Translations under genes and position numbers: made by a program
Shown: piece by piece, positions 31,421-44,065 of the stretch
Numbering within the stretch: the stretch's first letter is position 1
Layout: every line of letters begins with the position of its first letter
Notes under the pieces: model-generated
What the model was told of the DNA's origin: nothing
The model's database searches: none
What the model saw: only the letters and a program-made list of their open reading frames with translations
NCBI GenBank assembly: GCA_019633425.1
Contig: WSUB01000017.1
Location: 1 to 64,000, forward strand
Direction of reading: 5' to 3'
DNA: 64,000 nt
DNA from: Tulasnella sp. 424
Taxonomy: Eukaryota > Basidiomycota > Agaricomycetes > Cantharellales > Tulasnellaceae

Positions 31421-32168
31421 GCCAGCTCAACCTCCAAATCTTCTACCATCATCGACACCATCCAAGACCTGGCCGCCCTTCAAGCCGGCACAGGTCAGTG
31501 GCGTCCCTGGGTTTCTTGGTCAGTGAACCTGCGTTCCCAGTCGTCTGTACAGTTACTGAAGCCTTTCTTTCAGCCGTTACCAGGCTACGCTTAGGTTTAA
31601 CTCAGCTGACTCCGAGAACGCGGGTGTTGCGGAATTTACGTGCAATTGCATGTAAATCTGCTAAAATTGGGTCTAACGCGGGACTCGTTCGGCCTACTAC
31701 CTTGGTGACATGATCGGCTTGAAATTCGCCCCTGAAACCCTAGTTTACAACCACGGGTAAAGCCTTCTGGCCAAGGGCTTGAGAGGCTGCGGACTCCCCG
31801 TTCTTCCGCCGGGATGTAAGGTGTGGCGCGGTTATCCCCCACCGAACGCATATCCCGATGACTATTGCCTCAACAAGGCTCTTTTTTCGTCTCGCATGTA
31901 TTTCTGTGCATTGTTTTTTTTTGGGGCTCTATGATGCCGCGGGCCTCCACGTGGTGAGCCCTGGTAACACTCTTCTGAGTGGCGAAACCGCGGTCCTGTA
32001 TCTGTTTGATAATTTCGTCTCTTAATATATTCGATGGTTGGCTAGTCTCTATCTGTTAAACGGTGTTCAGTCAGAGCCATCTCAGCGAGGAGTGTGGCGC
32101 AAGTCTCACGGGGAGCCCCTGACGTGAAAGTTCAAATTTCAGAGGTCCGCAAAGCCGACCAAGCCATC
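31421..32168. other. Intergenic; possible non-coding transcript
   Basis: Only very short ORFs occur downstream of the TATA motif at 31413 (for example an ATG directly followed by TAA near 31650). The rest is the 5' flank of DHR1. Confidence 0.35.
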
Positions 32169-35100
32169 ATGCCTCCACCTTCAAGATCTCGCTACAACGC
32201 GAAGGCTAGGGGACACCCTCACAAGAAACGTAAGATCTCAAAGGAGTCCAAGAAAATCAAACATGAAGACTCGTCTCATGGACTGGAGGAGGCAGGCCTC
32301 GATTCCCTTGGGGTCATTGACGTGCCCATGAATACACGGGAATCTAAGAAAACTCATGAAAGCGACGAAAATGTCGGAACTGCTACTTCTGTTATCCATG
32401 TCGAACCCGAGCTGGTGGATGCGCTCCATATCCCCAAGACGGCAGCACAGAAAGAACAAGAAAAGAAAGACAGGATGATGCAAGAGGTACGGTTGCCTGT
32501 GTGACGTCTATTCAACATATATTTAACATACAGTTACACTCGGGAAGATTATGGAAACTTCAAACTCAAAGTGGAATCGGAAACGGAGGAAGAAGCTCGA
32601 AGCCTATATTGTAAGCACCTCTGCTGGTTCTCGGGCAATTGATTTCGCTGAACTAACCTCATCTGTAACACAGACTAAGAAACTAAAGAAAGAGGAGCGC
32701 CTCCGTATATTTGAACGCTTGGCGTTAGTTGAATCCCTTGTAGCCCGTTATTGTACTAACTATTCTTCTGTTTAGCAAGACCCAAGAAGAAGTTGATTAC
32801 CTTCAGCTACAGTCATCTTCCACTCTTGGCTCTGCAAAACCTATGACTCATCTCGAACGTCTGGCTGTTGCCGAGGATCAGGAAGTTCGCCGAGCTATCG
32901 ATACCCGCGGCGGCCGCCAGAAACGACGTAGAGGCCGCATGATGCCAACCGTTGGCGAAGACCATTCGAGTGATAGCGATTCCGCACCTAGCGTTAATAA
33001 CTCTGGAGAGATGTCGGAAGGTGGATCTTCATGGGCAGGAATAGCAGGCTCGGATGATGATGCAAGGAGTGACTCTGTTCCTCCAAGGGCAATGCCTCCC
33101 GCTTCCATCGGCTCGACATCTCAGGTCGGGAGTGCTTTGCGGAGAAATCCTGATGGAAGCGTAATAGCGCCAAAGGTCGTCCCTCGGCGACCTAAACCAG
33201 TGCTTGGTAGAAAGGTACGTCGATAACCCTATCTCGTGAGAGAGAGCTCCCCAAGGCTGACCGCATTTTGGATATTCAGAGGGGCCTTCAAGTTGAACCA
33301 GCTGAAAAGTCTTCTTCCGAGAACGAGGATGACGACGAGTCAGAGGAGTCGAGTTCGAATACGTCCGAGGATTCCAGCTCAGAAACCGGAGGGTTCAGGG
33401 CGTCAAACAGCGAAATGGGCTCATCAAGTGAAAGTGACGAAGACTCTGAAGGTACATCTTCGGCAGAAGAAGATCTGGAGGAATCACCTTCAACAGGCCA
33501 AAAACGGAAACGTTACGGAGGATTCAAGGAGTGGGCTCAAAAGCAACTAGACGCAGCCAAAGCACCTGACGGAGTTCCTGAGGAGGCGGAAGTCGTATCG
33601 AACATACCGACCGAGTACTATGCCCACCTTCCCGAGCATCTTCGAGAAAAGGCTCGCCAGGCGTCTCATTCTCGTCAAGATGGCACCGTTGGGCCCCTTG
33701 GACAGAAGTTCGTTCTTCCGGACACCCCGTTCGCCAAACAAGTGTTGGCTGAAACGGCGGGCCCAGGGAAGAGTGGCCGGAAAGGTGTGCCTGTGGACAG
33801 GTCGAAAGGGATCGAAGCAAGCAGGATGCTCTTGCCAATAATTGCGGAGGAGCAGGTGATAGTCGAAACTGTTCTGTTGAACCCCGTTACTATAATCTGC
33901 GGTGAGACAGGTAGCGGAAAGACGACCCAGGTTCCTCAATTCCTATTTGAAGCTGGGTTTGGTACTCCTGGAAGTGGTTCGTACGATGTCTAGCTCCCCG
34001 TACTCTGATGATGGTCTCAAGATCTTCCTGCTTAGACAACCCAGGGATCATCGGCATCACACAGCCTCGTCGGGTGGCTGCAATGTCCATGGCATCTCGA
34101 GTTGCGGAAGAGTTGAACTTGCCCGCAAACAGGGTTTCCTACCAAATCCGCTACGACGCTACTGTCTCGGAAAGAACTTCCATCAAATTTATGACCGACG
34201 GTGTTTTGCTCCGAGAGCTTTCGCAAGACTTTCTTCTTACTAAATATTCCGTCATCATCGTGGATGAAGCTCACGAGCGGAGCATGAACACGGATATATT
34301 GATTGGAGTACTGAGCCGCGTGAGTCTACTTCGAGAGGAGATGTGGAGAGAAGGGAACGCTGGTGTAAAGGCGAGTGTGAGATTCTCTGGCAGAGGGCGG
34401 CTCAGACTGATGGGGCCCTTCCCTCTTCCCTAGCCACTCCGGCTTATCATCATGTCTGCTACTCTCCGTGTCACCGACTTCGCGGAGAACTCGACACTAT
34501 TTTCAACGCCACCACCAATCATTACCGTAGAAGGACGCCAACACCCTGTCTCTATACACTTTAACCGTCGCACCACACACGACTATGTCGACGAAACGGT
34601 TAAAAAGGCTTCCAAGATCCATGCTCGTCTTCCTCCTGGCGGAATACTTATTTTCCTCACTGGCCAAAATGAGGTACATGATGTATGTCGAAAGCTTGGG
34701 GCGAAGTATGGAAAGACGGTAATCGAGGAAAAGGAAAGGCTGCGGAGGGAGGCCTTCGGAAAGACTGGACTGGAAGGACGGCTCAAGGATTGGATTGAAG
34801 GGAAGGATAACTCCGGTGCAATAAATGCACGAGAAGGTAGGCTGAGTTGGGATTGACCGCGCATAGGAATTTGACATTTGGGTTGTATATTTGCGATAGG
34901 TGCCATCGAAACTGAGGACCTCGGCATCGAGACGGCGACCGCTGCACAGAGTGACGGGGTTGATGAGAAGGAACCAGGCGAGAAGGACCCCGAGGCTCTT
35001 GATACGGAAAGCGAAGGCTCAGATAGTGAGGAAGAAGTCCAAATTGCCATCGACGAATCGGATGGTAAGCTTGATCACTCACTCTCGCATGAGATGCATT

Positions 35101-36906
35101 GTGACCGACTACGATATCCAGTTCCCATGCATATCGTTCCATTGTACTCGCTGCTTCCCAAAGAGAAGCAGATGAAAGTCTTTGAACACCCTCCCCCTGG
35201 ATCTCGCCTCGTCGTGGTGGCCACTAATGTCGCTGAAACGTCTATCACCATCCCTGGAATCACCTATGTTGTTGATGCTGGAAGGGCCAAACAGGTATGA
35301 TGTGTTTTATGAAAGAGGTTGATCGCTTGCTGAAGTCCCTTTTTTCAGAGACACTACGACACTCAGACCGGGATTGAGTCCTTCCGTATCGGATGGATCT
35401 CTAAAGCTTCCGCAGCTCAAAGGAGTGGTCGGGCTGGGCGTACTGGACCCGGCCACTGCTACCGCCTCTATTCCTCCGCTTTTTACGAGAACCACTTTGA
35501 CCAGTTTGACGAGCCTGAAATTCTTCGAATGCCTATCGAAGGCGTCGTACTGCAGATGAAGGCTATGCATATCGACGCTGTCGTCAACTTCCCATTCCCG
35601 ACCCCACCGAATCGTGACGCGCTCCGGAAGGCTGAACAAATTCTCGTCCACCTTGGCGCCATAGACCAACCTCAGACGTCGTCAAGATCAACGCTGCTCT
35701 CCGTACTTAACCCATCCCCAAAGACTGGAGCTCAGATAAACGATCTTGGCCGAGCGATGGCCCTCTTCCCAGTTTCGCCCCGCTTCTCCAAAATACTTGC
35801 AATAGGGAAGCAGCAAGGATGTCTACCGTACGTTATTGCTATGGTCGCAGCCATGTCGGTGGGGGACCCTTTCTTGCGGGAGGAGACCATCGGTCTCGAC
35901 GACATGAGAGAAGGCAGTCCCGACCACGGGTTCTCAGAAGAAATGGCCCCAGAAGCGAATCTCGTTCGAGATCCGGAACTGAAAGCAAAAGAAGAGCGAA
36001 AGGCAAAGCGTCGAGCTTTCTTTCGATCGCAGGCGGTAAGTTGGAGCACCCCTCAGGGAAGCCAATCTTGACTAATCGATGTCCATTGCCTTTAGCTTCA
36101 CTCCAAGCTCGGTGGGGGCAAGAGCGATGTATTTCGAATCCTCTCTGTCGTTGGGGCCTATGAGTTTGAAGGAGGGGGCAGACACTTTTGTGACGACCAT
36201 TTCGTCCGCCAGCAGGTCGGCACATTTTCTTCCTTTAGTCTCATATCACTCTCTGAATGACCTCGAGCAGGCAATGGAAGAAATCCACAAGCTCAGAGCG
36301 CAACTAAGTCGCATTGTTCAAGCAAATTTTGATAATGTCGACGCTGAATTCTCTCCGAAGATGCCCCCTCCGAATAACACTCAGGTGAGGCACGGAGAAA
36401 CGATAGCGCCTCCCGTACGGACTAACAGGTGCTCTTAGTTGAAGGCTTTGCGACAATTGATTACGTCAGGCTTTATCGATAGGGTAGCTGTTCGCAAAGA
36501 TGTTACTGACAAAGCCTTCGCCACCGGAGATAAAATGGCGTCCTGCCGCAACGTTGCATACAGGTCAATGGAAATCGACGAAGATGTCTTCATCCACCCT
36601 TCTTCCGTCATCTTTCCTGACACGCCCCCCGAGTGGATTGTTTTCCAAGAGGTCGTTCGAACGAGTAGAGTCTACATCAAAGGTCGGTATGATGAATTAA
36701 AAAGGAGGGCGACGTTGACCATTTGAAGCATTGCAGGGATTACCGTGGTCAACCCAGCTTGGTTGCCAACCTTGGGCCCGTCTCTTTGTACATACTCCAA
36801 GCCCCTCGATCTCCCGGCGACCATGAAAAAACTTGGCGCGGAGCTCAAGATCGTTACACCGCGTTTTGGTCCAAACAACTGGCAACTACCCAATATCAAG
36901 CTGTAA
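32169..36906 (+). CDS. DHR1: DEAH-box RNA helicase DHR1/ECM16 (DHX37 family)
   Basis: Fourteen exons: 32169-32486, 32548-32610, 32674-32723, 32776-33214, 33280-33976, 34036-34370, 34434-34836, 34900-35064, 35122-35294, 35349-36035, 36096-36215, 36271-36384, 36439-36682 and 36737-36906. They total 1,325 aa with exact closure, close to yeast Dhr1. The enzyme releases U3 snoRNA from pre-18S rRNA during small-subunit assembly in the nucleolus. Visible motifs: I ([16 protein letters not shown]), Ia (TQPRRVAA), II ([12 protein letters not shown]), III (MSATL), IV ([11 protein letters not shown]), V ([12 protein letters not shown]) and VI ([19 protein letters not shown]). The N-terminal part has the Lys-rich [16 protein letters not shown] block of this subfamily. 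An acidic Ser/Glu region precedes the helicase core, and a second acidic insertion follows motif IV. The intron at 34371-34433 starts with GC. Confidence 0.9.
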
Positions 36907-37036
36907 TTCCAACGCCGAGTTGTTCCCAATTTGTCCTATCATTATTGAACTCTAGGCTATATTTCATACAAGAGAAAAAATGGTGTCTATGCTACGATAA
37001 GGATATGCTGCGGAGAAATAAATAGTTGAGAAAACG

Positions 37037-40000
37037 TCATCTTGCGGGTGGACGTTGTAGTTCGGCTGTGAGGCGTCGCTTCGCGTCGGAACGTCCTTGG
37101 TCAGCATTGTCGGTTGGGCCACGCTATACAAATCAGTTCCGTTATTACATTTGAAGAGGCCTGTTTCAGTCAGTGCTCACCTTAGGTGCTCTAGGTATAA
37201 ATAGGGCGTTTGTAGGGTTTTGCTTGGGACGAGGCCGGGGTGGTAATACCTTAGGTTTCGCGGTAGGAGGACCGGGTACCGGAGCTGCTGCGGAAGCTGC
37301 TGGAGCCTCTGCATCGATGTCCATCTCACCCGTAGAGGGACCTGGAAGGGCAAGATCTGGTCCCGAAGCAGAAGGCGGGTCGGGCCTCGTCCGGGATAGC
37401 TCAGGTTCTGGTGACCGCTTCCGCTTGGCTGCTCCATTCGACTTGTCAGAATGTAGCTCTGCGGGAGCCTCGGCAAGGGAAGAGGCGGGTTTGCTGGTGC
37501 CAGCCATGCGCATCTGCTGGGGCGTCAAGAGGTTGGTAGCTTCCGGAGTTTGAGGAGTGCTTGGCTTCAATGGAGGCTTGGGGGTAGACGACATTATAGG
37601 CCGCTTCACGGACGAAAATGGAGCAGAGAAAGTAGCTGGTGATGTCTGGAAGTCGTTTTAGCAAGTAGACGCCCCTCGATATTTGTGGGTTCGTACCTCA
37701 TTGAAAAGGCGGTCCCTCTCTCTTGCGTCCGCAACAATTTGCCGCCAAACTGTTTCACTCCTCTCAAGGGTAGCCGCATGCCCAAGAATGTAAAGCGAAG
37801 AACGGGAACGGGTCAACCCGACGTTCATTCTTCGTACATCGGCTAAGAACCCAATGTTTGTGACACCGGGTCCAGCGCGAATGCATGACAGAATGATAAT
37901 GTCCTTCTCTTGACCTTGAAATCCGTCTACTGTATTGACGTCTAATTTGCTGAGGACTGGCCGCCCGAAACGCTGGACAAGTTGCTTCTTGATTTCAAGC
38001 ATCTGACCCCTGTACATGGCGATAATGCCCACCCTACCGTCGAGCTCTCCAGATCGAGAAAACTGTTTGACCAGCCGGTCGTAAAGCGCCACAGCAACCG
38101 CAACCTCTGTCCGATTGATTAGTGTGTGGCCACCACCTCCAGCTGACTCTTCGCGACCTTGCGGGATGTTGAAGAAACGGTAAGGAGGAAACAGCTGATC
38201 ATGGTGCCAAGACTGTGCGGTTTTCACATCCATCGAAGGTCCGTCTTTTAACCGTCCACCGTAGAACACCGTACTCGGGAGAACACTGATGTCGGGGTGC
38301 ATTCGATACTGTATGCTGCAAGGTGGTGTCAGAGAGGGATTTCGAGTACCTGTTAATCAAAAGGGCACCTTAGGAGGTAAACGGCATCCGGGCGGTGTTT
38401 CTGGATGCGAGCAAACAAACTTTGCTCGTATTGGAGGTTCTTCGCTCGAGTAGAAAGAACCGTCGGCGCAAGTTGTTGAGGGTCTGCAGCCTCTGTGAGA
38501 AACTTTTCCGTAATCCAAACTGAAAAAGGACATACCTCCGACGAGAATACATCGTTTACACCTGTATTTCAACGGAATCAAGGATGAAAGCTCCACAGAT
38601 TGGGCAGCCTCGTCGATGATGACAGTTTCGAAGTCAAACTCCTCCAGAGTGTCATGGCCAGAGCCTGAGAGTGTGCTGCAGAGGATGTCGGCTTCACGCA
38701 AGACCTCCTGTCGGAACTTTCGTCTTGCTGCATCGAGAGCGCGGTTGCTGTCAGTTTGCTTGTCACGAGCTTGGTTACGTTGTGCGTTGAGATTGCGGCG
38801 TTTGGAATCAAGGGTCTTCTTCTCTCCGTCAAGTTCTTGGCGCCTCGGGTGATCCTCTCCACCTGGTGCAGTGGCCAACTCGGTGGAGATTTGCTTCAGC
38901 CTCGTGGTTATTTCCGTCAGCTGTTGGTTAATGCGAATCATTTCGTCCCCGAGGTCCGATTTTGGCTGACCAGGCTGAAGGTTCATCTTTGCCTCGACGA
39001 GGGCATCCAAGGCGATATCCTTGACCCCTACGTTGATACTGGCATCGGCACCAATCCGAACGACCTTGGGCACTAGCGACCTTCCTTGAGAGTCCCTAAT
39101 CCCGTCACGAAGACGCTTGGCAACCTCGTCGATGGCAGCATTACTGGGCGCACAAATGAGAAGTTTGGCTGGGACCGGGGCGGTTGGGGTCTTTCCAGGT
39201 TGCAGAAGAGTTGGAGCACTACTTCGGCGTGAAAGAAATTCGCCTGCCAGGCCGCAGATGGTCGACGTTTTGCCTGTACCTGGAGGTCTGCGGCAGTGTT
39301 GGCAGTTAGTAATGGTTACTTGCGCATGATCTACGACATACCCTTGTATTAGAGCAAAGCCTTCGACGTCCAATGAGCCTAAGATTGCGGTGGCTTGGGG
39401 CTCGTTGAGTTTGTAGGCTTGCATAGCCCTTTGGATTTGTTGCTGCGCGATGCGAGGAAGTTTCGCGGGGCTAGGTCGAGCAATCTCGTCGAACAAGTCA
39501 TAATAAGGAGCACTCATGAGGGCCCCGTATTCGCGGTTCACTGTGCTCAAACTACGAAAGAGAAGTAAGTCAGGACGGGTTGAGTTTCCAGTCGAATCGA
39601 AGCACTCACCTAAAGACTTTAGTTAGCGTACAGACAGACCCGTTCGCGAACCCGCCTTGATTCGGCGACGGGATGCATCGAACCGATGCCCCCAAGCCCT
39701 GAGGATTACGCCGAAAGCTTTGGACCTTGGCCAACAAGCTGAGTTTCGGGTCTTTCACCGGTCTCAAGAGGACTATATCCGTTTCCGCCAAATACCAACC
39801 TCTTTCCGGTTGACCCATTATACCGAGTTCCATTTCGAGCCCGGTATCCACAAACATCTTTTGGGCTATGTTGCAGTTCAGGGATTCTTGAGGTTCTTCC
39901 TTTGCCTTGACGATTTGACTCCAACATTCCAAGCTCAGGAGTGGGTGGAAGACTTTCCGGTACTCGTCATACGACGAGAACAAATCGGGGATGCGGCGGA

Positions 40001-43000
40001 GGTGTAGTTGCTCGAGGTTTGGTGGGTCCTCTCCAGCATGATCGTAGTTCCAAGAGAGGATCATTTGATGCAGCGGAGCCAAGTCGGGCTTTAACCGCAT
40101 CTGCGTGCGCTTCGCCTGCTCACGCGCAGTAAGCCGCTCCTTGGCTGGGTTCCTGATCACATTGTCCATGAGCTGGATCCCCCGCCGCTCTGCTTTCTGA
40201 ATCGTTGGGACCTTTCCTTTGGCCTTCTGAAGTTTAGCAAGAGCACCCAATCCGCGCTCTTCGCCATCCTCGCTGCTGGCTTCATCTTCGCTGGATTCGG
40301 CGGCGGAACCTCTTGACCGCGAGGATGCATCGGACTGATGGCCTTTCGATGGGCCCGGGATTGAAACTTGAGCTGAGGTTTGCTGCTGAGCTTCTTGATT
40401 GGCTTTATGGATCTCACGCGCCCGAGCGCCCGCCTCTTTCCAAAGCTCTTGCATCTTACTTCGGGACATATTACTTGGCTTGGCGGTACTTTTCACGAGC
40501 CCACGGGCGGCTCCCGTTGCGCCAGAAACCATACGAGGAGCCGTCGACGATGAAGATTGATTGGAACGCGAGGTGAGGTCCAGATGTACCTTCTCTTTAT
40601 TCTTTTGCTTCGATGAGGCGTCCATCAACAGCGAGTAAACGTCGGATTTCGGTTTGGACGGTTCGGGTTTCTTAAGAGGAGCGGGTTTCGGAAGCTTGCG
40701 CTCGCCGACGAGTTGAACCTCTTCATCTTCACTGCTGTCGGTGATTTCGATGGCCTTGACTGAAGACCGCTCGGTCTTCCTCATCGAGCTGACGTCCGAC
40801 TTCCTCGCCTCGTCTTCATCCAAGAAGGGTTCAATGGCCTCAGCGATGGCTGACACCTGCTGGGGAGTGAGCTCGTCCTTCTTCTCTTTCCGATCCGCGC
40901 AGTAGCCATCCAATCGTTGAACAACTGCTTGCGGTGGCTTCGCTCCTAATCGCTCGAAGCATCGGAGGATGAGCTTGACCAACTCGACTGTCTGATGGAG
41001 AAGCTCCTCGTCCGTCAGCTTCAGCCACCTAACAGCCATTGTGATCACTTCTTCCAGCTTCTTAACCATGGACTTTCCGGGTGAAGTCCGTCCTCGGCTT
41101 TTGACCGGTGAAGCGCCTGTAAAGGACAGCTGGAGGGTCTCGGCAGCCGCATCATGGAACACGTTGAATTTTGAAACCATGTCTCGCGCGAAAATGAGGG
41201 CGTCTCGCATCCAGAGAACCATAATCGCTGAGTCGATGTAGGATGACCAGACTGGAGTGCATCTGAAGATCTCTCCAATAACGTCTGCCATAAGGTCCCA
41301 CAACCCTATGATGGCCGTCGGAAGTTCTATGTCGTCGTCCATCCCGAACTTGTCTTGAAATAATAGGCCTTCGGGCTTTGAACACAGGGCGTCGTTGATG
41401 TCGGTTAGACAGAGGACGGTGGACCTCGAGACCGCGCAGGCCTCTAGAGAATCCTTGATAGTGTCCTTAGCTGTCTTGAGGAAGGTCATCGTGCCCTTGA
41501 AAGCTGCGGCAGTGTGCTTCTCGAAGTAAGCCCGAAGCGATCCGTCTCGGCCGTCGACATCCCAAGCTTGCATAGCAATCTCCTGGGCGGAACTGCTGAG
41601 CGCGTCCGCCGGGGAGAACATGAGCGCCATGAGGTTCTCGACTACGCCCTCCTGTTTCAACAAGGCCTTCACTGATGTTGGGTCACTTGCGAACGTCGTC
41701 ACGGCATCTTGGAATCCCTTTCGCATGGTTTCCAACGCCAGTCGGTGAGTCCGAACTTCGGCGGCATATGCTTCCTGCAGGTCCTTGGCGGTGGATGAAC
41801 TTGCTCGGCTGGTATAGATTTCGGGGTTAAGGAGGTCGAGGTGAGCGGAAGCAGCCATGGCTTGGATGAGGAGCGCCATTGCATTCGGATCTGCTTTGGG
41901 GAAGACCCCATACATCTGTCTCCAGATAGGCTCGTGGAAGCGGAACGGTACGGTTCCTAAGTCGGTCCGGGCCGCGGCTTTGCCTGCACGGGCTACGATA
42001 CTAAGTTTCGAAACCAAATTGCTGGCCCTCTTGCCATCAATGCTGAGTGCCAGAGAGAGGAACTTTCGTAGTTCCTGACGAGCTTCTCCCCATGGTTGGT
42101 CTCGGTAGGTACGGCTGAATGCTATGTCACATATAAACTTGTCATAGGAACAAGTCCTATAGCATAGAACATGCAGGTGACGACCATTCGGTTGCTCGAA
42201 CGCCGTTGTATACAGCTTGACGAGGATCTTCAAACAAGGGGAATTCAGACTTGGTTGGCCATATTGAGCACATGTGCACGTACAGAAGCCAATGTGAGGG
42301 ACACCTTGGAGCGCAGCATTGGGTCGAAGCGCTGATGCTGAAGATCCACACAGAACAACACCAACATCTTGGGGAGGGCATCCCCAAACGTAGCGGTCGT
42401 CCACACACTGCGTAGATAGGGCTCGTACCACTCGAGAAACCGCTGTGGCGCATTGTCCTGCGTGAGCAGTTTTTCAAAGGCCGGGTTGTCACGCAAGGCG
42501 TCAACCTTGACTTGAGGGAACTCCGGAGGCTGGTCCGCCCACAATTTCTCGCCATACCGCCGAAGCAAGGTTATGAAACACTCCAAAATATGCTTGAAAT
42601 CTATTCAAAGACAACGCAAAGGAAAGAAAAGGGGTTAGAAAAGCCCGTCAGGTTTGAAAAAAGATCTTACGTTCTCCATTATCATTCAAATGACTGAGAA
42701 TAAGCTGTGGAATGTCGACTCCTACTGCCCGTTTCAGTGCAGGAAGGCCGTCTTCGGTAGAAACAATGGTGATAATGGACGGAAATGCGCTCCATAGGTA
42801 TGGTGGTGAGAGGATAAGGGTGAGGTCCATGGAAGAAGATGCCATCCCTGACCGGGAAGTCGAAGCGACAGAAGAGGCGGACTGGTGATCAGACTGGAGT
42901 CGGCGAGTTAAAGCGGATAAGACGGTGACATGAGGGCTATTTGAGGTCAAGCGAGGGAGAGGGCCGCACGCTTCAGCTTGTCGCTGGGCCCATGCTCGAA

Positions 43001-43698
43001 TCCTTTCACTCGAGTCGGCAAGGAGTAAAAGCAACCCTGGTGGTGATTCGGGCCAATCTGGAAACGTGGATACCGGAGTCCTTTCTTCAAAAAGGTCTCG
43101 GATTGAGGGCTTTTGAATGACACGAATGTTGGCAAGGGCGTGATAGACAACGGCCGTTGGTGCGGAGCTCAACGTGCTGTCTTGAGCTGTGGCTGATCGT
43201 TTGACTGTTTTTATGACGGCGTCCGCTTCAGCCTGATCGGCTGTATCATTCATTGATTTGACCTTTGATTCATGATACTGCGAAAGGTACCTGTAGCAAC
43301 CGAATTAAGCCTGATGAAACACGTCAACAGTGAAAGACCTACGAGTCGTTCGAGCGGTCTCTAGCCTCAAGATACGACTTGACACAATCTGGGCATCCTT
43401 TAAGGACCTTCCAAAGGCATTCCCTCCAGTCTGGAGCGCCCTTGGAATCTTTGTACGCGTGGTAGCGGATTAAAAATGTTGCAATCTCCTGGGCCTCGGG
43501 CGGCGCTCTCCGGCAATACCAATGGTCTGAGGAATCGGGATATTGCAGAGTCTTTATCAACTCGGAGCATTGTTGTAGCAGGCTATTGATGGCTTTTATA
43601 TCTAGGCTGCTTGGATTGGCGCGAAGATCGGCTAGAGTGGCGTCCACAGAGGCAACTGCCGCCTTCTTGTCATCTGGGAACGTCCCGATGTGGGACAT
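37037..43698 (-). CDS. SEN1: SEN1-type RNA/DNA helicase, with two apparent one-base insertions
   Basis: Minus-strand exons: 43698-43343, 43290-42671, 42600-39610, 39551-39342, 39287-38536, 38483-38369, 38315-37697, 37645-37181 and 37123-37037. The product is about 2,070 aa. Superfamily-1 motifs: QGPPGTGKTST (Walker A), IIDEAAQ (Walker B), VGDPQQLAPT, QYRMHPDIS, DGFQGQEKDIIILS and GLTRSRSSLYILG. SEN1 (senataxin) ends non-coding RNA polymerase II transcripts and resolves R-loops. The long N-terminal helical region is typical. In exon 3, between about 42285 and 42165, the frame moves twice by one base: LNMANQ, then FEDPRQAVYNGVRATEW, then CYRTCSYDKFICDIAF. Total exon length is two above a multiple of three, so removing two bases closes the frame. 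That suggests base errors or lesions rather than missed introns. It converges on DHR1 with a 130-bp gap. Confidence 0.85.
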
Positions 43699-44065
43699 GT
43701 AGCGGTATTGTAGAAAAGAAAACTGCTAGTCGAGTCGTCTACAGGGGCATTAAGCGATATTCTCGAGTCCTGGGTAAAGTGAGCGGTTCAGAAGAGAATC
43801 GAGTACCTCTTGATTACGAAGCGCGACATTCACACAAACAGGGATCAAGCCAAAAAGGGAGACCAAAGAGTCTTCGATGGTTGCTCGCGTGTTGGTTTCT
43901 CGTCCATGCTGCTTCGTGCTCGTCGTCGTCCTCATTTATCTCGCACGACCTGATCGTCGGCGTACATAATCACTCTTCGGCGCCGCCCAACTCTCAACCA
44001 ATCGTCTTCAAACCCGCGCCTTACAGTCTCTGCAAACCTCTCTCAACTCTCGCTCGGGACTGTCT
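43699..44065. promoter_or_regulatory. Divergent promoter, SEN1 / AGC kinase
   Basis: The 367 bp between the two start codons must hold both promoters and 5' leaders. No clear TATA motif is visible. Confidence 0.5.
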
